Assembly (NCBI GenBank): GCA_910589335.1
Contig: CAJUTW010000034.1
Location: 1-17,026, forward strand
Length of the DNA: 17,026 bases
Direction of reading: 5' to 3'
From: an uncultured Bacilli bacterium
GTDB lineage: Bacteria; Bacillota_I; Bacilli_A; RF39; UBA660
The notes under the pieces are model-generated. The model saw only the letters and a program-made list of their open reading frames with translations, was not told the DNA's origin and did no database searches. Shown in pieces: positions 1 through 5,689 of the stretch (position 1 is its first letter; each line of letters opens with the position of its first letter). The translations under genes were made by a program, and so were the position numbers.

Positions 1-69
1 ATAACATCAGGTCTTTCTTTTTTTGTGTCTTCCCCCAAATCATTTTACACTATCAGAAATTATAGTTTC

Positions 70-98
70 TTTCTTTTTATCTAATAAAATGTTATAAT
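70..98 (+). promoter_or_regulatory. Probable sigma-A promoter of the PP2C gene
   Basis: A perfect TATAAT -10 box lies at 93-98. A weak -35 candidate (TTTCTT, 70-75) is 17 bases upstream. The predicted transcript start near 104-105 leaves only about 15 bases of leader before the gene, just enough for its GGAG ribosome site at 111-114. Confidence 0.5.
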
Positions 99-119
99 AA
101 CTAATTGATTGGAGAATAT

Positions 120-920
120 ATGGAATTACTTGAACACAAAACTAATATTGGACTAATTCGAAATAAGAATGAAGATTGTGTACTTTCTTTAAGTCATATA
201 AAAAATAAAACTATCAAATTATTACTTGTAGCTGATGGAATGGGTGGAAAAGATGATGGCGATATAGCATCAAATTATGTTGTAAGTAGTATTGCTAAAT
301 GGTTTCAAAATAAAGATATAAAAACTTTAAATGACACACAAAAAACAATATCTTTACTAAATAGATATATAAAACTTCTTAATACTAAGCTAATAAATAC
401 TTATGGCATAAACCATCTTGGAACTACTCTTTCTCTTGCACTAATAAATAAACATGAAACAATCATTTTAAATAGTGGAGATTCTAGAGTTTATAAATAT
501 CAAGAAAAATGTCTATATCAAATTACTGAAGATGACTCTGAAGTGTGGGACTATTATAAAACAGGAGCAGTTGAAAAAGATAATTTAAGGTATTTTTCCA
601 ACAGTAATCTAATAACTTCTTGTCTTGGACTACATCCTAATTTATGTAAAATAACTACCCAAATAATTTCAAATAATTATGAAATATTACTTTTACTAAC
701 AGACGGAGTTACAGATATTTTAAAAGATAAAAAAATAGCTCAAATTATAAAAAAGTCATCATATCAATTAATCCTTGAAAATCTTATAAAAGAAGCCGTT
801 TATATTGATCAAAAATTAACAGTACCACAAAAACTAAAACATAAATTTTTAGCTAATTTTATTATCCCAATGCATGGAAAAGATAATGCTAGTGGAGCAA
901 TTTATATAAAAAATGTATAA
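120..920 (+). CDS. PP2C-family serine/threonine protein phosphatase
   Basis: This 266-residue cytosolic protein carries the ordered PP2C (PPM) motifs of Stp/PrpC-type phosphatases. They are the NED motif at residues 17-19, VADGMGG with metal-binding Asp39, GTTL, NSGDSRVYK, LLLTDG with Asp195 and GKDNAS with Asp255. All expected metal-binding aspartates are present, so it should be an active Mn/Mg-dependent phosphatase that removes phosphate from Ser/Thr. I chose ATG 120 because GGAG at 111-114 sits five bases before it; an in-frame TTG at 105 has no ribosome site. In most Bacillota this gene pairs with the PASTA kinase prkC; no kinase of that type is in this window. A lipoprotein gene follows 41 bases downstream and may be co-transcribed. 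The family call is secure; its targets are unknown. Confidence 0.9.
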   Translation: MELLEHKTNIGLIRNKNEDCVLSLSHIKNKTIKLLLVADGMGGKDDGDIASNYVVSSIAKWFQNKDIKTLNDTQKTISLLNRYIKLLNTKLINTYGINHLGTTLSLALINKHETIILNSGDSRVYKYQEKCLYQITEDDSEVWDYYKTGAVEKDNLRYFSNSNLITSCLGLHPNLCKITTQIISNNYEILLLLTDGVTDILKDKKIAQIIKKSSYQLILENLIKEAVYIDQKLTVPQKLKHKFLANFIIPMHGKDNASGAIYIKNV

Positions 921-961
921 AATTAATTATTAAATTCCATTATATTAATGGGAGGAATATT

Positions 962-1573
962 ATGAAAAAAATAATTGTTGCACTTTTCTTAGGAGCTTTT
1001 TTATTAGTTGGATGTGATAATACAATGAACACTCCAACTAGTAAAGTAGAGGAGTTTTTAGGAAAATATCAAAAATTAGATAAAAAAGTTTTAACAGAAT
1101 TAGATGATGTGTTAAAAAATGAAGAAAGTATGAGTGAAGATCAAAGAAAGGAATATAAAATTTTATTAGAAAAGCAATATCAAAACCTATCTTATAAAAT
1201 AAAAAATGAAGAAATCGAAGGCGATAGTGCTACAGTAGATGTCGAAATTGAAGTTTTAGATTATCAATCTTCTATAAAAAAATCTAAAGAATATTATGCT
1301 GAACATAAAGATGAATTTAAAGATGATAAAAAAGAAGATTCAGATAATAATGATGATAATACTTTAAAAGATAAAGCAGAAGATGTAAAAGATGAAGTTA
1401 AAGATAAATTTGATGATATCTCTAGTTTTATAGATTATAAAATAAAAGAATTAAAAAATGTAAATGATAAGACAAAATATGATCTTACATTTAATTTAAC
1501 AAAAAAAGATGGTAATTGGACAATTGATGATTTAACAAACGAAGATCGTCAAAAAATACATGGTCTATATTAA
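962..1573 (+). CDS. Lipoprotein of unknown function
   Basis: This 203-residue protein starts with a classic lipoprotein signal: MKK, a hydrophobic stretch, then the lipobox LVGC with Cys18 as the lipid anchor. The mature protein would sit on the outer face of the cytoplasmic membrane. The middle (about residues 105-150) is very rich in Asp, Glu and Lys, with repeated DK/DD runs, and looks disordered. The segments before it and after it (ending near WTIDDLTNEDRQ) look like a small alpha/beta fold of the kind annotated as DUF-type lipoproteins; I cannot name the family. GGAGG at 951-955 supports ATG 962. A terminator directly overlaps the stop codon. Confidence 0.85.
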   Translation: MKKIIVALFLGAFLLVGCDNTMNTPTSKVEEFLGKYQKLDKKVLTELDDVLKNEESMSEDQRKEYKILLEKQYQNLSYKIKNEEIEGDSATVDVEIEVLDYQSSIKKSKEYYAEHKDEFKDDKKEDSDNNDDNTLKDKAEDVKDEVKDKFDDISSFIDYKIKELKNVNDKTKYDLTFNLTKKDGNWTIDDLTNEDRQKIHGLY

Positions 1574-1607
1574 ATAACAGTAATTTAACATACTGTTATT
1601 TTTTTAT
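1573..1607 (+). terminator. Rho-independent terminator after the lipoprotein gene
   Basis: A perfect 10-bp stem (AATAACAGTA, 1573-1582, with TACTGTTATT, 1591-1600) encloses an 8-base loop and is followed directly by a T run from 1601. It overlaps the stop codon and closes the PP2C-lipoprotein unit. Confidence 0.85.
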
Positions 1608-1970
1608 TTAAAACATCTTTTTAACAAAACAATAAAAATATATTGACATTTTTTATTAATATAATGTTAACAACAAAAAAGAATTTTCAATAAAAAAAGA
1701 AAGAAGAGATTAATATGAAACAGTAAATTTAGAAGAATTAAATTAGAAAGAAATTAAAATGCATCACATTACAAATGTTGCTTATACTCTAACACCAACA
1801 TCATAAATATGTTATAAAATAAAGGAGAAAGAAGAAATATAAATTTATTAAATAAAGAATTTATAAAATTAAAAGAAAATAAAATGATTATTACAAACAA
1901 AAGGTATTGAAAATGTTAGTGGAGTAATTCCTATGTTTTATTCTGAAAAATCTTGCGAATAGTTAATGAA

Positions 1971-2075
1971 AACATAAGAAATTATAACAATATATGTGAT
2001 TATCTTCTAAAAATAAATGTCATAAATACTTATAAATAAAGGTTATAAAGACATTTAAGAACATATAAAGAGATA
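1971..2075 (+). repeat. Diverged repeat, copy A
   Basis: This segment is repeated at 3362-3468 in the same orientation. The first 36 bases match at 30 positions and the last 49 bases (2027-2075 versus 3420-3468) at 45; the middle is more diverged with small indels. Stop codons interrupt every frame in at least one copy, so it is probably non-coding or decayed. With copy B it flanks the toxin-antitoxin/NUDIX segment. Origin unknown. Confidence 0.75.
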
Positions 2076-2166
2076 CTAATAAAAATAATATATTTTTTAT
2101 CAAAAAGTTTTGTTTTTAGTAAAAATTTCCTTATTTTAAAAGATGACAATCAAATATCATAATTGG

Positions 2167-2190
2167 TTTTACTACTAATTTACTACTTTT
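2167..2190 (+). repeat. 24-base direct repeat, left copy
   Basis: This sequence recurs at 3329-3352 with one difference (T versus C). Internally it is two 11-base units beginning TTTACTAC. The two copies bound a 1.2-kb segment holding the toxin-antitoxin locus, the NUDIX pseudogene and a palindromic element, an arrangement like the ends of an integrated element or of a duplication. The consensus -35 box of the antisense RNA begins 26 bases to its right. Confidence 0.75.
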
Positions 2191-2216
2191 ATTTTAAAAT
2201 CAAGTCCAAAAGTCTT

Positions 2217-2245
2217 TTGACAAAAACAATAAAATATGCTATTAT
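2217..2245 (+). promoter_or_regulatory. Strong promoter of the candidate antitoxin RNA
   Basis: A perfect TTGACA (2217-2222), a 17-base spacer and TATTAT (2240-2245) preceded by the extended -10 dinucleotide TG (2237-2238) form the best sigma-A promoter in the window. No good reading frame follows it. The predicted start is near 2252. Confidence 0.85.
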
Positions 2246-2251
2246 GAATAT

Positions 2252-2362
2252 GTCAAGGAAACTTGCATAAAATAAAAAAAGGAATACCTAGTTTTGACGA
2301 GTTAGGTACTATTCCAAAAATATTTGTTTTAGTACCGACTTATACAGTTGGTACTATTTTTA
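2252..2362 (+). ncRNA. Candidate type I antitoxin antisense RNA
   Basis: A transcript from the promoter at 2217-2245 to the terminator at 2331-2361 would be about 110 nt. It would fold into three hairpins: a small one at 2254-2265 (CAAG, GAAA loop, CTTG), one at 2281-2315 with a 3-base bulge, and the terminator at 2331-2355. About 90 nt of it is exactly complementary to the 3' part of the minus-strand toxin message, including its last codons, stop and 3' untranslated region. Convergent transcripts overlapping at their 3' ends are the arrangement of the Bacillus txpA/RatA and bsrG/SR4 type I systems. Role inferred from architecture, not from homology. Confidence 0.7.
2268..2315 (-). terminator. 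Rho-independent terminator of the toxin message
   Basis: Read on the minus strand, GGAATAGTACCTA (2315-2303) pairs with TAGGTATTCC (2290-2281), leaving a 3-base bulge, and is followed by seven T residues and then ATTTT (2280-2269). The same inverted repeat forms the middle hairpin of the plus-strand RNA. Confidence 0.75.
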
Positions 2363-2363
2363 T
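2331..2363 (+). terminator. Rho-independent terminator of the antitoxin RNA
   Basis: A 9-bp stem with one G-T wobble (AGTACCGAC, 2331-2339; GTTGGTACT, 2347-2355) around a 7-base loop is followed by ATTTTT. On the minus strand the toxin stop codon (2342-2340) sits at this hairpin. Confidence 0.75.
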
Positions 2364-2432
2364 TAAAATGATTAAAATCACAATAATAAGGAGTATTATG
2401 ATAGTACAAAGATATTTCTCTGATTTTCTCAT
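2340..2432 (-). CDS. Candidate type I toxin: 30-residue hydrophobic peptide
   Basis: On the minus strand ATG (2432-2430) is preceded by a full Shine-Dalgarno (AAGGAGGTG; GGAGG at 2444-2440) with a 7-base spacer. The 30-codon frame starts MRKSEKYL, continues with an almost pure Ile/Leu/Val helix (IIILLIIVILIILI, residues 11-24), and ends with KIVPTV. One charged head plus a single membrane helix is the hallmark of Fst/TxpA/BsrG-type membrane toxins, although I see no sequence match to a named family. The gene has its own promoter (TTGTTT, 17 bases, TATAAT), a ribosome-site-masking hairpin and its own terminator. It is overlapped at its 3' end by a strongly promoted antisense RNA. A harmless membrane peptide is the alternative, but the combined signals favour a toxin. 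Confidence 0.72.
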   Translation of the reverse strand: MRKSEKYLCTIIILLIIVILIILIKIVPTV

Positions 2433-2440
2433 AATTTCAC

Positions 2441-2468
2441 CTCCTTCCACTTTTATAAAGTAAAGGAG
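2441..2468 (-). promoter_or_regulatory. Hairpin masking the toxin ribosome binding site
   Basis: In the toxin message CTCCTTTACTTT (2468-2457) pairs with AAAGTGGAAGGAG (2453-2441) across a 3-base loop. This gives 12 base pairs with one bulged G and one G-U pair. The 3' arm contains the GGAG of the Shine-Dalgarno, so translation would be blocked in the folded message, as in known type I toxin mRNAs. Confidence 0.7.
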
Positions 2469-2503
2469 AATAGTACCCAAACTAACTAAATATTCCTATA
2501 GAT

Positions 2504-2532
2504 ATTATACTATCAATGGCATATAAAAACAA
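2504..2532 (-). promoter_or_regulatory. Promoter of the toxin message
   Basis: On the minus strand TTGTTT (2532-2527), 17 bases and a perfect TATAAT (2509-2504) predict a start near 2497 and a leader of about 65 nt. It is weaker than the antisense promoter at the -35 box. The -10 region overlaps possible plus-strand -10 sequences (TATTAT 2503-2508, TATACT 2507-2512) that could serve the NUDIX gene. Confidence 0.6.
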
Positions 2533-2572
2533 GCGAACAAATGAAGAATTAAATAAAATATCGGAGGTTTGC

Positions 2573-3125
2573 ATGAAAAATAAATTATTAAAAATTTTAG
2601 ATGATTACTTGTTATTTTTCCCTGAAGAAAAAGGAAGACAATCTAAGTTGTTAGATTATCTAGAAAAATCAAAGGATAAAGATATAATTGATTGGAATAA
2701 CTTTAACGGGCATATAGTTGCTGGAGGTTTTATTTATGCCAAAGAGGAACATAAATTTTTAGTTTTATACCATAAAGATTTAAAAATGTTTTTATATCCA
2801 GGTGGACATGTTAATGATAATGAAAAAAGCCCATTCCAGACTGCTAAAAGAGAAATTATAGAGGATACAGGTTTAAATAGATTTGAACAATTAAAATTAT
2901 CTGAAAATGAACAAACTCCAATTGATATTGATACTCATTTAATATCATTTTGATTTTAGATATTTATTTATTGTAGATAGAATCCCTAAAATAAAAATAG
3001 AGAAAGAGGAACTATCTAGTTATAAGTGGATAGATATTAATGAATTAGAAAATGATCTAAATTATGGAAAAATAGTAAATAAAATTAAAAAAATATTAGT
3101 AACAAAAGATGTAAATGATTTTTAA
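2573..3125 (+). pseudogene. NUDIX hydrolase, frameshifted by an internal deletion
   Basis: The first frame runs from ATG 2573 to a TGA at 2951-2953. ATG 2573 is five bases after GGAGG at 2563-2567; an upstream ATG at 2516 has no ribosome site. It encodes an N-terminal region and a NUDIX box (PGGHVNDNEK, then AKREIIEDTG), ending PIDIDTHLIS. The +1 frame resumes at once with HFDFRYLFIVD (from 2946) and runs to TAA 3123-3125, with SSYKWIDINELEND near the end. In intact relatives of this NUDIX subgroup, PIDIDTH and HFDFRYLF are separated by roughly a dozen residues (a segment like NxxKxEPxHYH). So a small deletion removed that loop and broke the frame. NUDIX enzymes hydrolyse nucleoside diphosphate-linked compounds; this copy is probably dead unless frameshifting rescues it. 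It lies between the 24-base repeats with the toxin locus. Confidence 0.8.
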
Positions 3126-3165
3126 AAACAACTTTAATTTAAAAAATTATATTATTAAAAAAGTC

Positions 3166-3186
3166 GCTACATGCTACACGCTACAT
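3166..3186 (+). repeat. Three tandem 7-base repeats (GCTACAY)
   Basis: GCTACAT, GCTACAC and GCTACAT follow each other without spacers. They abut the first hairpin of the structured element. Too short and unspaced for a CRISPR; perhaps a protein-binding or transposon-end motif. Confidence 0.6.
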
Positions 3187-3266
3187 AATAAGGGTAATAC
3201 TATCCTTATTATGGCGAAGACTTCAGTGGCTAAAGCCACTAGTCTCGCCTATAAGACTATATTTCG

Positions 3267-3294
3267 ATACTATGACATTGCATAGTATTTTTTT
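3267..3294 (+). terminator. Rho-independent terminator at the end of the structured element
   Basis: A perfect 8-bp stem (ATACTATG 3267-3274, CATAGTAT 3281-3288) with a 6-base loop is followed by seven T residues (3288-3294). It would end transcription from the NUDIX pseudogene or from an RNA made from the element itself. Confidence 0.75.
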
Positions 3295-3328
3295 AATATT
3301 CTAAATTAATACTTTAAAAAATTCTAAA

Positions 3329-3352
3329 TTTTACTACCAATTTACTACTTTT
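3329..3352 (+). repeat. 24-base direct repeat, right copy
   Basis: Matches 2167-2190 at 23 of 24 positions in the same orientation. Copy B of the longer diverged repeat begins ten bases to its right. Read on the minus strand it could encode SSKLVVK, which might be a scrap of a gene end, but no open frame supports this. Confidence 0.75.
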
Positions 3353-3361
3353 GAAAACAAA

Positions 3362-3468
3362 AATATAAGAAATTATAAAAGTATAAGTGAAAATCTTTCA
3401 ACAAGAAAAATGCTGTAAGTACTTATAAATAAAGATTATAACGACATTTAAGAACTTATAAAAAGATA
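3362..3468 (+). repeat. Diverged repeat, copy B
   Basis: Second copy of the segment at 1971-2075, same orientation; best match in the last 49 bases (3420-3468, 45 identical). It lies just upstream of the promoter region of the HerA-like gene, in a gene-free stretch that contains nothing else I recognise. Confidence 0.75.
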
Positions 3469-3531
3469 GCCAAAAAATGATATAACTTTTTAATAAGAAA
3501 AAATTAGTATCTTTTATTTTTTTATTTTTTT

Positions 3532-3540
3532 TGATATACT
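3532..3540 (+). promoter_or_regulatory. Probable extended -10 promoter of the HerA-like gene
   Basis: TGATATACT (3532-3540) is an extended -10 element. A TATAAT at 3546-3551 is closer to the gene but would put the start inside the ribosome site (AGGGTG, 3555-3560), so I prefer the upstream box. No good -35 is visible. Confidence 0.4.
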
Positions 3541-3565
3541 TAACTTATAATAAAAGGGTGATTAA

Positions 3566-5578
3566 ATGCTAGGTAGAATAGAAGAAATAATTGATAATAG
3601 TGTAATAATTAATTTAAGTATTAATATAAATGAACAACCTAATTTAGTAAATCTTCATGTTATTTTTGAAGATGGTTCTGCTAAAAAAGTAGTTGCTGAA
3701 ATAGCTAATGTTAATCAAACTAAAATGATTGTAAATGTAGTAGGTGAAATTAATAATAATATCTTTACACCAGGAGCTAATTCTAAACCATCATTTAAAT
3801 CAAATGTTAGAATAATAGATATGGAAGAATTAGAACTACTTTTTGGAAAACAAAAAACTGAATTTGGTCAAACAAATTTTGGAACAAGTAATGTTTATGA
3901 AGGATATAAAATTAATGTAAATATAAATGACTTTTTTAGTAACCATTATGCAATCCTTGGAAATTCTGGAGCTGGAAAAAGTTGTACAGTAGCATCAATT
4001 TTACAAAAATTATTTACAAGTAGTCCTAAACCTCCAGTTAATTCTTCATTATTTTTCTTTGATGCTTATGGAGAATACTCACATGCATTTTATAATTTAC
4101 ATGAAAAGAATCCAAAATTAAGCTATAAAGCGTATACTACTAATATAATTGATCCCGATTGTGATATTTTAAGAATTCCAATTTGGTTATTAGATGTTGA
4201 TGATTTAGCACTTTTATTAGATGCAACATCACCTTCGCAACTTCCTATTATTGAAAAGACGTTAAAACTAGTTCCAATTTTAACAGGTAGTAGCGAAGCT
4301 GTTATTAAAAGAAAAAATGATATTATTGCTAGAGCCTTACAAGATATTCTCTTAAGTGGAAGCGATTCTACAAAAATTAGAGATCAAGTTATTGGAGTTT
4401 TAACTAAATTTAATACCCCAACTCTAAATCTTGAAAGTCAAATTGTACAACCAGGTTATATTAGAACATTAAAACAATGTCTTTATGTCGATAAAACTGG
4501 TAAAATGCAAGAGATGGAACTTGTAGTAGAATTTACACGTGCCTATATAATCGAGGAACAATTAGAAATAGATAAATCTGAGATGAATCCATTTTACACC
4601 CTAACAGATTTAGAACTAGCTATGGAATTTGCATTAATTAGTGAAGGTATTTTAAAAAGTGATAAAGTATTTGATAATGCTAATGTAATTAGTGTTCGTC
4701 TTCATTCTTTAGCGACAAGTGATAATAGACATTACTTTAATTATCCAAAATATGTAACTAGAGATCAATTTATAGAAACTCTATTATGGAATCAAAAAAC
4801 AAACAGTAAAGCCCAAATAGTAAATTTTAATATAAATTATATTGATGATCGACTAGCTAAAGTCATAACTAAAATTTTATCAAGAATGCTATTTTTAAAA
4901 GCCAGTACAACTAAACCTCGAGGAAGTAGAGCTTTTCATATTATTATTGAAGAAGCTCATCGTTATGTTCAACATGATAGTGATGTAGAATTGTTAGGTT
5001 ATAATATTTTTGAACGAATCACTAAAGAAGGACGAAAATATGGAATGTTTTTAGCTCTTATAACTCAACGTCCAAGTGAATTATCAGACACATGTATTTC
5101 TCAATGTGCTAATTTTGTGATTTTAAGAACACTTCATCCAGTAGATTTGAAATACATAAAAGAAATGGTACCAAATGTTTCTCAAGAAATAGTTTTACAA
5201 CTTAAAAATTTAAAACCTGGTAACTGTATTGCGTTTGGAACAGCTTTTAAAGTTCCAACTTCAATGTATATTGATATTCCAAATCCACGACCTTTATCTA
5301 ATAATGTTAATTTAGAAGCTGTATGGTATGAACTTAATAATAGTGGATTAAATAATGGGGTAGTACAACAAATGACTTCAAACAGTCCAGATAGTGTAAG
5401 TGCAATTATGGCTCAACAAGTAAATAAAGCTAATAATTTAAATATGCAAACATTATCTTCAACTCAGCAACCAGTAATTCAAAAACCAATCCAACAGCCA
5501 GTTCAACAACCAGTTCCACAAAATATTCAAGCACCTCTGCCAGTACAACCACAGGCATTAAAAGAAATTACAAATTAA
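3566..5578 (+). CDS. HerA-type (DUF87) P-loop ATPase/helicase-like protein
   Basis: This 670-residue protein begins with a beta-rich N-terminal region (about 1-100) like the HAS-barrel of HerA. The ATPase core has Walker A GNSGAGKS at 132-139, then the FFFDAYGEY motif that corresponds to the FDxHGEY of the family. Walker B is FHIIIEEAHR with Glu462, and the sensor region is LALITQRPSELS followed by ILRTLHPVDL. The family forms hexamers that translocate DNA. In archaea and some bacteria HerA pairs with the nuclease NurA for end resection; no NurA is visible here. The C-terminal 60 or so residues are Gln/Pro-rich with repeated QQPVQ-type units and look disordered. AGGGTG five bases before ATG 3566 supports the start. 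It is followed by its own terminator and then sepF. DNA repair, replication restart or chromosome handling are all possible. Confidence 0.85.
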   Translation: MLGRIEEIIDNSVIINLSININEQPNLVNLHVIFEDGSAKKVVAEIANVNQTKMIVNVVGEINNNIFTPGANSKPSFKSNVRIIDMEELELLFGKQKTEFGQTNFGTSNVYEGYKINVNINDFFSNHYAILGNSGAGKSCTVASILQKLFTSSPKPPVNSSLFFFDAYGEYSHAFYNLHEKNPKLSYKAYTTNIIDPDCDILRIPIWLLDVDDLALLLDATSPSQLPIIEKTLKLVPILTGSSEAVIKRKNDIIARALQDILLSGSDSTKIRDQVIGVLTKFNTPTLNLESQIVQPGYIRTLKQCLYVDKTGKMQEMELVVEFTRAYIIEEQLEIDKSEMNPFYTLTDLELAMEFALISEGILKSDKVFDNANVISVRLHSLATSDNRHYFNYPKYVTRDQFIETLLWNQKTNSKAQIVNFNINYIDDRLAKVITKILSRMLFLKASTTKPRGSRAFHIIIEEAHRYVQHDSDVELLGYNIFERITKEGRKYGMFLALITQRPSELSDTCISQCANFVILRTLHPVDLKYIKEMVPNVSQEIVLQLKNLKPGNCIAFGTAFKVPTSMYIDIPNPRPLSNNVNLEAVWYELNNSGLNNGVVQQMTSNSPDSVSAIMAQQVNKANNLNMQTLSSTQQPVIQKPIQQPVQQPVPQNIQAPLPVQPQALKEITN

Positions 5579-5620
5579 AAAAGACCAAAATTTATAATTT
5601 ATTAATTTTAGTCTTTTTCT
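5578..5620 (+). terminator. Rho-independent terminator after the HerA-like gene
   Basis: AAAAAGAC (5578-5585) pairs with GTCTTTTT (5611-5618), and AAAATT (5587-5592) with AATTTT (5604-5609), around one mismatch and an 11-base loop; T-rich sequence follows. The A-rich 5' arm could also terminate minus-strand transcripts, but none are expected here. Confidence 0.65.
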
Positions 5621-5635
5621 TTTTCTAAATATATG

Positions 5636-5663
5636 TTAAACTATTCTATAGTTAAGATATGAT
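5636..5663 (+). promoter_or_regulatory. Possible sepF promoter with an inverted repeat
   Basis: TTAAAC (5636-5641) and TATGAT (5658-5663) are 16 bases apart. A perfect inverted repeat, AACTAT-TCT-ATAGTT (5639-5653), overlaps the -35 and spacer, a position suited to a repressor site; this last point is speculation. Confidence 0.4.
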
Positions 5664-5689
5664 AACTAGCAAAAATGGAGGATTTTTAT

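Larger units (their letters stand above)
1611..2216. other. Gene-free, apparently decayed accessory sequence
   Basis: No intact gene is visible on either strand for about 600 bases. A start-like site (AAGAAGAG then ATG 1715) is stopped after three codons. Shifting frame just after it gives a short peptide-like stretch containing MHHITNVAYTLTPTS (about 1759-1803). Further on, another frame reads GIENVSGVIPMFYSEKSCE (about 1902-1959). These pieces look like fragments of one or more broken genes, but I do not recognise the family. The stretch also contains one copy of a diverged repeat (1971-2075) and the left 24-base repeat (2167-2190). Base composition is extremely AT-rich. Confidence 0.45.
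3163..3294. other. Palindrome-rich structured element, possible IS200/IS605-type remnant or ncRNA
   Basis: The element opens with three tandem 7-mers (GCTACAT, GCTACAC, GCTACAT; 3166-3186). A perfect 9-bp hairpin follows (ATAATAAGG 3185-3193 with CCTTATTAT 3204-3212). Next comes a strong interrupted stem at 3213-3249: GGCG/CGCC, AGACT/AGTCT and AGTGGC/GCCACT around a TAAA loop, with bulges only on the 5' side. Last is an 8-bp terminator hairpin at 3267-3288. One-sided bulges and GGCTAAAGCC-like loops resemble the subterminal hairpins of IS200/IS605 elements and their palindrome-associated derivatives, but no transposase gene is present. It is more GC-rich than its surroundings. A free-standing structured RNA is an equally open reading. 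Confidence 0.5.

Noticed and set aside
1..43. Minus-strand gene starting at 43 and leaving the window
   Set aside because: Only 14 codons are visible, with no ribosome site in front of the ATG; not supportable, although a TATAAT lies on that strand at 64-59.
1643..1665. TTGACA and TATAAT as a promoter
   Set aside because: The boxes are only 11 bases apart, too close for sigma-A, and no intact gene follows.
2263..2463. Plus-strand 66-codon frame across the toxin region
   Set aside because: No ribosome site and extensively antisense to the better-supported minus-strand peptide; the plus strand here is explained by a structured antisense RNA with a terminator in the middle of the frame.
2946..2956. 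TGA read as tryptophan in the NUDIX gene
   Set aside because: Reading through TGA meets TAG two codons later, and the conserved continuation is in the +1 frame, so a frameshift explains it; all other genes use TGG for Trp.
3166..3186. CRISPR-like repeats
   Set aside because: The units are 7 bases with no spacers and no cas genes are nearby.
5675..5689. Five-codon longer start for sepF
   Set aside because: That ATG overlaps the GGAGG that serves ATG 5690, and SepF proteins begin with the short amphipathic MKDKLKGFF-type helix.
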